Assembly: GCF_036884655.1 (NCBI RefSeq)
Contig: NC_088357.1
Span: 9,225,001-9,289,000, forward strand
DNA from: Musa acuminata AAA Group
Taxonomy: Eukaryota > Streptophyta > Magnoliopsida > Zingiberales > Musaceae
Direction: 5' to 3'
DNA: 64,000 nucleotides
In this document: positions 57,001-64,000 of the stretch, piece by piece
How the letters are laid out: every line of letters starts with the position of its first letter
How positions within the stretch are numbered: the stretch's first letter is position 1
Translations under genes and position numbers: made by a program
The notes under the pieces: model-generated
The model's input: the letters and a program-made list of their open reading frames with translations, nothing else
What the model was told of the DNA's origin: nothing
Database searches by the model: none

Positions 57001-60000
57001 TTATGGCAGCTTTGACAAGCCTCTCGGAAGACACTTACGTGACCATCTGTTTGATCAGGTTTTTATTTGTACTTAGAGTGCTTTATTTACTTACGAGTGT
57101 TTTTCCTGAAGAATTTAATTTGCCTACTAGAACCTCATTATATTTGCTGTGTCAGAGCTATCGGTGTCGTTCCTGTGAGATGCCATCAGAAGCTCATATT
57201 TATCGTTATACTCATCACCAAGGCAGCCTGACGATATCTGTGAGGAAGCTTCAGGAATTTCTTTTGCCTGGAGAACGTGATGGCAAGATATGGATGTGGC
57301 ACAGGTGCCTACGCTGTCCTCGAGTCAATGGGCTACCTCCTGCAACTCGAAGAGTTGTAATGTCTGATGCTGCCTGGGGTTTGTCTTTTGGTAAATTTTT
57401 GGAGCTTAGCTTTTCAAATCATGCTGCTGCAAGTAGAGTAGCCAGCTGTGGTCACTCTCTTCACAGGGATTGTCTACGTTTCTATGGGTACTTTTGTTTT
57501 CCTTCTATTCTTCCTCACTTGAGAGGATAACACCCACTCTTACTTATTTGCTGATGCTAGTCTTAACATGTGCAGATATGGGGAAATGGTTGCATGCTTC
57601 AAGTATGCATCAATTAATGTACACTCTGTCTACCTGCCACCTCCAAAGCTGGAATTTAACTTCCAGCATCAGAAATGGGTACAAGAAGAAGCAAATAAAG
57701 TCTGTTCCACCAATCATTCTTTCTTTGCATTACGGCTGAATTATTTGGCACTCTTGGAAGTTAACTATGTTGTTATAATGACAGGTGGTTAAAACCGCAA
57801 ATGATCTCTTCATTGCAATACGTAAGTCATTGCGCCAAGTTGAAGAGAAAGTATTGAACACTGGTTCTCATGATGGTAACATGGAAGTCCTTGAATCGAG
57901 AAGACGCTTAATTGAACTTGAAGGAATTCTTCAGAAAGAGCAGGCAGAGTTTGAGGTGAAGTAACATACTCCATTTTCTTTTCCTCCATTTTTTTATCAA
58001 AGATTGGCCTCCTCAAGTAGATAGGTTTTAATTGCAATGACCCATTCCAGGAATCTAAACAGACAGTAATGAAAAAGGATGCAAAGATGGGGCAGCCATT
58101 CATTGATATTCTTGATGTCAATAGGCTACAAAAACAATTGTTGTTGCAGTCCTATGTATGGGATAAACGGCTAAAATTTGCTGCGGGTTCATTTAGTAAC
58201 CCTCATGAACTGCTTAATGGTCTCATGACCAGAAATAAGGAGGATTTAACTCTCAGGGCACAGAGGAGCTTCATGAGTTCTGATGTTCTGGTTTCTGCAG
58301 TTGCTGAACCCCTTAATGGGAGTGGAACTAGGAATGAACATGACCAATATAAGCAATCTACTACAAATCAACAAAGATTAGATCTGGAACAGGACAAGAA
58401 CACCAAACTTCTTTCTACTAGCACAAGTGTAAGCGATCAGTTTGATCCTCCAGAATGTGGTCTTGATGTCCGTAGGGTTCTCTCTGATGGGCAGTTCCCA
58501 GTTATGGCTGATCTCTCAGACACCTTGGATGCAAAGTGGAGAGGTGAAAATGGTTCTGCATTAGTTGATGGAAGCAAATTGAAATCATTAACCTCAGTTG
58601 AAGAAGCACCTGCAAATTCATCTTCTGAAAATCTTGAAGAAAGCATTTGTACTGATATGATGCCAGCAAGATCGGGAGAGAGTGCGGAAGCCATTTCAAT
58701 TTTGACAAAAACATCATTTTCAGATCTCTATGCTTTTCTTAACAAGAATTGTGACAGTGCCCTAAGTGAGTACCATCCTGAATATATTTCTTTGTTTAAG
58801 GAGTTAATGCAGCAAGGTTGGGCAAGGCTGCTTCTTCCCCTTGGGGTGAATGATACTGTCATTCCAGTTTATGATGATGAACCGACCAGTGCTATATCTT
58901 ATGCTCTTGTTTGTCCTGATTATCACTTTCAGATAACTGATGAGTTTGAGAAGTCCAAAGATGGTAGGGAATCCTCAATTTCCTTGATGATCCAGGAATC
59001 TGGAAACTCTCAATCATTTCAATCAGTTGAGGACATTCCATTTGAAAGCTTCAGAAGTTTTGGGTCAGTTGATGACAGCACCTCATCCACCTCTGGTAGC
59101 AAGAGCTCGGTGATATTAGATCCACTTGCATCTACTAAATCATTGCATGTCAGAGTTTCTTTTGCTGTGGATGGGCCTCATGGGAAAGTAAGATATTCTG
59201 TAACATGTTACTATGCAAAATATTTTGATGCTTTAAGGAGAACTTGCTGTCCGTCTGAACTTGATTTTATAAGGTCTCTTAGTCGATGTAAAAAATGGGG
59301 AGCACAGGGTGGGAAGAGCAATGTCTTCTTTGCAAAGTCACTGGATGATAGGTTCATCATAAAGCAGGTTACCAAGACAGAGCTAGAATCATTTATCAAA
59401 TTTGCCCCCGAGTATTTCAAGTATCTGTTGGAGTCGAAAAGTACATCGAGTCCAACATGCTTGGCAAAGATTCTCGGCATCTACCAGGTATACGTCATGT
59501 TGAGCCTTTTCATCTTTCGTTTCTTTCAGGTTTTCTTAGATGTCAACTGTCTGAAAAATTATTGTCAATGTAATTACTTATTTGTACCTCTCTCAAAGTG
59601 TTGTGTTAGCAAAAAATACCAGATAGTTGTTACACTTGGTCTTCATTCTGGTTTAGTTTTGACTGATTCAGGTTGCTATTCTATTTTGAGCTATGGTTCT
59701 CAGTCTGGAGCTTCTTTTGGCTGTTCCTTATTTTTTTTTAATTTGATGAATTTCATGTTTCTTCTTTGGTACAAACAATCTGGAATTCCTTTTATTGGTT
59801 TACCAGTTCTTAGATCCTAGAACTAAATAATAACCATGATCAAGAATAATTACCATTTTATTTACTAGTTTTTCTGATATGCTTTTTGGATATTTGATGC
59901 AGGTTGCAGTTAAAAATCTGAAGGGTGGAAAAGAGTCCAGGATGGATGTACTAGTTATGGAGAATCTTTTATTTGGACGGTCTGTGAAATGGTTGTATGA

Positions 60001-61870
60001 CCTCAAAGGATCTTCAAGGTCACGGTATAATGCGGATATAAGTGGTAACAATAAGGTACTTCTTGATCAAAATTTGATTGAGGCAATGCGTACCTCTCCA
60101 ATTTTTGTTGGAAACAAAGCAAAGAGACTCCTGGAAAGAGCTGTATGGAATGACACTGCATTTCTTGCGGTGAGTAGATAATTTCAGTTAATTATGTTTC
60201 TTACCTATAAATATTGGCTATCACATAACTTATTTAAGAAAATTTTCCTTGATCATTTGGGTTATTTAAAAGAGTTATTCTCCTTTGGAAGAAAAGATGA
60301 GAATCCATCCTATTTCCACAACTAAACATGAATAAGAATATTTACTTGGGTAGGGTTGAGCAGAGAGAAAAGGAGAAAAAGACTAAAATTAACACTGCAT
60401 CCTCCATAGATTCCCCTTGGAGCAATTTCACCAGTTTATCAAGTTTTATACTTGCCAGATCTGCACAAAATTGATAGGTGTCTGGACATTGGATGGGGTG
60501 CTTGTGTTGCCACTCGTGTTGGAAAACTGCATTCCTTTATTTCAATATTACCAAGGAATAGCAGTATTTGTAGTGTCACAATTTTCTCTCTACCCTCACC
60601 AATGAGTCTACCAAGAGTCCTAGACTATATTGTCTTACATTTTCCTCTAAAACCAAAAGAAATTAATCTTCGGCTACTTTTTCCACTGTTCTTCAAATGT
60701 GAGGATATGCTGTAAGTCCTGCAAAACAAGGTTTCAAATGTTGATTGGACTGGTACGTTCTGGTTGGAAACTGGTTGGACCAGTATGAACTAATCAGTAT
60801 ACTCTGGTCCAACCAAGGATGGTGTTTATGTCCATGACATTTAAAAGAAGTCTACTTTTCAAAATTGGGTTGACATGAATAATGCTTTCACCATAGGTTT
60901 TATCTCCTTACATTTAATAGAAGCTTTTAGCTTGTTATGCCGTAAGTAACAGACTTTACATTCTGTTTTTTATGTTAGCATTCACCCAGTATTTGTAGTT
61001 TGTTTTTTGACTAGATAAACTTTAAACCAGTACAAGATCCTCATGGTGTCTGCGAACTGAATTTTTCTCATTATTACAATAAAATACAGAATTAGTGCAA
61101 ATTATTGTTTTCTTGGTTTAAGAAATATATTTAAGGGTATATGTAGATTTGGTTCAACAAGTATTGTAACTAGGCCTGAATTGTGTTTCTGGCAAGCCGA
61201 CTTTTATCTCAGCCAATCCAGTGAATCTTTTGCATTCAGAGTCATTAAAAAAATCTATGATGTTGGAAGATATGCCCCCGTTCTTGTTTGTAAGCTTACT
61301 ATCGACATCATTAAATTCACATGTATCAACCATAGGTTTGCAGCACATTGTAACCATGACCTCCCATGAACGGTCAATCAGCTGTTGTGCTCTGTTGCAC
61401 AATCATACGAGACAAGTCTGTACTTTTTTTTGCCATGGAATAATTGTGTCTTTCCATTTCCATTTTGGATCACAACAATAGCTTGCCCATGTTCAAAGTT
61501 GATGAAACTAGCAAGTGACATCAGACGGCCAAGTGTTCGTTTCTTAGCAACTCAACAAGCTTTCCTTACCAAAGGCTTAAACATTCACATCTTTTAACTT
61601 CTTTTACTGCTGATGTTGTTGCAGTCCATTGATGTGATGGATTACTCTTTACTTGTGGGGGTGGATGAGAACAAGCAAGAGCTGGTTGTCGGGATCATTG
61701 ATTTTATGAGACAGTATACTTGGGACAAGCACCTGGAGACATGGGTAAAAGCTTCTGGAATTTTCGGAGGGCCAAAAGATGCATCTCCTACTGTGATTTC
61801 ACCCGATCAATACAAGAAACGTTTCCGAAAAGCAATGTCAGCATATTTCCTTGTGGTTCCAGATCAGTGA
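51036..61870 (+). CDS. FAB1: FAB1-type phosphatidylinositol-3-phosphate 5-kinase, 11 coding exons
   Basis: Coding exons are 51036-51646, 54157-54888, 55116-55269, 55401-55745, 56114-57058, 57156-57487, 57576-57699, 57785-57955, 58051-59487, 59903-60169 and 61625-61870. All introns are GT-AG with matching phases, giving 1,787 residues, normal for plant FAB1A/B. An N-terminal FYVE finger (about residues 33-98) has [13 protein letters not shown] and RVCSFC. The TCP-1-like domain covers about residues 450-690 ('[15 protein letters not shown]', '[14 protein letters not shown]'), and a conserved Cys-rich region covers about 890-1080. The C-terminal lipid kinase is at about 1430-1785, with '[12 protein letters not shown]' and '[13 protein letters not shown]' followed by '[13 protein letters not shown]'. 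It makes PI(3,5)P2 on endosomes and vacuoles. Exon 7 has a weak donor (AAA/GTCTGT). Coding sequence is AT-rich, unlike the neighbouring PMEs. Confidence 0.95.
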
Positions 61871-62619
61871 TCACTTCCTGCCATCATCCCTAGCAACTCG
61901 CGGACCGACCTTGGCCAAGATAATCTGCTAGGTGCCTCGCTAAATTCGCCACAGGAAGTTCCTGCAAATTTTATGGTGTGTAATGGTTGATTGCCCGCAT
62001 TTTAGGGTTCCATCAATCCTCTCCTTTTTATCTCTTGTAGTATTTCTAGATGACAATCTGATTTGTTGGTTTTTTTGGCCACTTGACATTTATTTGTAAT
62101 AGATGTGAAACAAAGTCTTATATGCCAAATACTTTGGTTGTATGAAGTGTCGTTACCTCGTACCAACATGTACATTATTTATACCACAACATAATTTGTA
62201 CATTATGTATTCCTCTTATGTCTCGCACCCTATACTTCCTCATGAGATCATCTTCAAACTTCATCGTATGACGTCCGTTTTCAAGCGTCAGTGATGTTCT
62301 GCTGTAAAGATCGTGCAGGTGCATTTTGCATACCTTGCAACCATCCCAATTCGGATGATTACAAGTCCATAACTGGAAACTTGGGATCAGTTCCTTATCA
62401 AGAAACTATATGGCTCCATTATTAATGTTCTTGGAATTGTTCCCCTTCATCAACACACCAAACCCATCCACTCTTCGTGGAAATTTCTCCCCATCATACC
62501 GACGACGACGTTCGGAATTCCGATCTCCCTCGATCATAAATAGACACTCGACCTTTCATGGCATTTGCAGGTTTGCAGGCGTTCGTCGACCTCCTGAAGC
62601 CCTAGAGAAAGTCCACAGA
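61871..62619. other. FAB1 3' region and RBR upstream region
   Basis: The FAB1 3' untranslated region probably ends before about 62200. The frame of the RBR gene is open back to 62410, with an Arg/Ser-rich stretch. It could be a 70-residue N-terminal extension or only an untranslated leader. Confidence 0.5.
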
Positions 62620-63548
62620 ATGGAACAAGAGTCCTCCACCCAAGTAAGGCATCTGGTGGATGACTTCTACTTCTCTGCGCTCTCCGACACAGGCCAAGAG
62701 CTCTTCCCCATCTCCGACGAGAAGTACGCCGACGAGCTCCAGCTCCAGGAAGTGCTCATGTCTGCGGTGGTTGCTTCTTGTTCCGTTCGTATCAGATCGC
62801 CGGCAGTGAGAACCATAAAGGAGAGGGGCGAGTCCTCTTCGAGCGCCCCAGTGCTCTGCAAGATCTGCATGGACACAGCACCAGCAGCCGAGATGTTCCG
62901 GAGCAGCAACTGCTCCTACTCCTTCTGCCGCGACTGCTTGAGCAGGTACATCGGCGCGAAGGTCCAGGAGAACATACTGATGGTGAAGTGTCCGGAGATC
63001 GAGTGCAAGGGGGTCCTGCGGCCGGAGCTGTGCCAGGATATCGTCCCGGCGGACGTGTTCTCGCGGTGGGAGACGGCGCTCTGCGAGTCCATGGTCCTCG
63101 CGTCGCAGAGGTTCTACTGCCCGTTCAAGGATTGCTCGGCGCTTATGATTGACGATGGGCAGGAGACGGTGATGCAGGCGGAGTGCCCGAGCTGCCAGAG
63201 GCTGTTCTGCGCGCAGTGCAAGGTGGGGTGGCATTCGGGGTTGAGCTGCGAGGAGTTCAAGATGTTGGGAACCGATGAGAGGGGGAGAGAGGACCTTATG
63301 CTGATGAAGATCGCCAAGGACAAGAGGTGGAAGAGGTGCCCAAGGTGCAAGTTCTTCGTGGAGAAGACTCAGGGCTGCATGCATATTAGGTGCAGGTAAC
63401 GTATCGTTCTTCATGTTTTGACAATATATATAATTAATGTCGAATAAGGAGAAAACTTTGGCTCTCGTTGAATTCCAGGTGTGGCTTTGAGTTCTGCTAT
63501 GGATGTGGATCAAAATATGTGATGGCTCATGCTTGCAACAGTGCTTAA
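62620..63548 (+). CDS. RBR-type E3 ubiquitin ligase (RING1-IBR-RING2), 2 exons
   Basis: Exons 62620-63395 and 63479-63548 join in phase for 281 residues starting MEQESSTQVRHLVDDFYF. RING1 starts at C80 (CKICMD) and runs to about C129; the IBR lies at about 175-210 with 'AECPSCQRLFCAQC'; RING2 spans about 240-273 with 'CPRCKFFVEKTQGCMHI' and 'CGFEFCYGCG'. C253 in the GCMHI segment is the expected catalytic Cys that accepts ubiquitin from E2. In RING1 the usual zinc-binding His in C-x-H-x-F-C is Tyr (NCSYSFCRDC, Y100). Relatives carry the same domain order and are ubiquitin ligases of hormone and stress pathways; the substrate is unknown here. An in-frame upstream Met at 62410 would add 70 residues. 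Confidence 0.92.
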
Positions 63549-64000
63549 CCTGATTGGTACTGAAGGATGAAATCTTTTTGGGTCTGAAGAATAAAAAGAG
63601 TTTTTCTTTTGCAGACCAAATTTCCTGCTCATGCAACTTTTTTGTACTCAGGTGTTGATCCAACTTTGGCTGCAACCTTTAGAACGCACATCAAAATTAG
63701 TCGTTGGAAATTAATCTGTGTCTTAATTTTGTGTTTCCCATACTACCGAGTTGCAAGCTTGGAGAATCTGTCATCAATTGTTTAAGATGATGACCTTCAC
63801 CTGTTTCCTTTTTGTTTCTGCCAAACATATGGTGGGATTCTTTCCCTGGCGGCGATCTGTAATGACAGTGTGCCTTTTGATTTATGTTGCTTTTGCTGAC
63901 AGATTGCTGGAAGAATCAAGACCCACTACTGTCCAACAACAATACTTGGTAGAGGCCTTTTATGCATTGGAAATCTAAAGCTTTCCTCCTCGTCTATAAT
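63549..64000. other. RBR 3' flank, no further gene seen
   Basis: This contains the RBR 3' untranslated region and AT-rich spacer. The open frame at 63751-63978 has no recognisable features. Confidence 0.5.

Noticed and set aside
1..64000. tRNA, rRNA or other structured RNA genes
   Set aside because: No cloverleaf A/B box pair or rRNA segment was recognised by eye on either strand. A covariance-model scan would be decisive but could not be run.

Overview
This is nuclear DNA of a flowering plant, most likely a commelinid monocot. A Musaceae-type (banana-like) genome is my best guess, but it is an inference. The evidence is: genes with GT-AG introns; very GC-rich coding exons beside AT-rich intergenic DNA; plant-only families (LRR-extensin, PMEI-type pectin methylesterases, JAZ/TIFY, DVL/RTFL, type B G-gamma); and nested Ty1/copia and Ty3/gypsy LTR retroelements. 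I found no prokaryotic, organellar, rRNA, tRNA or CRISPR feature.

Positions 1-23,550 are a retroelement graveyard. The backbone is a decayed Ty3/gypsy element on the minus strand (gag, protease, RT, RNase H and integrase remnants). A Ty1/copia element (8544-23137, minus) sits inside it. Inside the copia RNase H sits a third, long-LTR, gag-only element (9114-17883) with a perfect 5-bp target duplication, GTAGA. Fragments of the long LTR (1-803) and of a second LTR family (804-2171, 3546-4561, 6166-7351, 44280-44480) are scattered around, together with several tandem arrays.

Positions 23.5-64 kb are the gene-bearing part: an LRR-extensin gene (25545-27503, +); a type B G-protein gamma subunit in four exons (31893-29079, -); a short JAZ/TIFY gene in about five exons (32801-33824, +); a DVL/RTFL small-polypeptide gene (34287-34069, -); three pectin methylesterase genes (35667-37819 +, 40129-38183 -, 47437-49275 +) plus a broken fourth copy (40569-40945); an 11-exon FAB1-type PI3P 5-kinase (51036-61870, +); and an RBR ubiquitin ligase (62620-63548, +). 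Exon structures were read by hand from splice signals, reading phase and family similarity, with no transcript data.

The genes share a loose theme but are not an operon. The LRX protein and the pectin methylesterases act in the cell wall. G-gamma, JAZ and DVL act in growth and hormone signalling, FAB1 in endomembrane lipid signalling, and the RBR protein in ubiquitination. I saw no clearly new multi-gene system. The most interesting points are the two short signalling genes hidden in small open frames (G-gamma and DVL), a JAZ protein with an intact degron but an altered Jas helix, an RBR protein lacking the usual RING1 histidine, a PME cluster with a visible pseudogenization lesion, and retroelement LTRs carrying unusual tandem arrays or gag-like sequence from another element.
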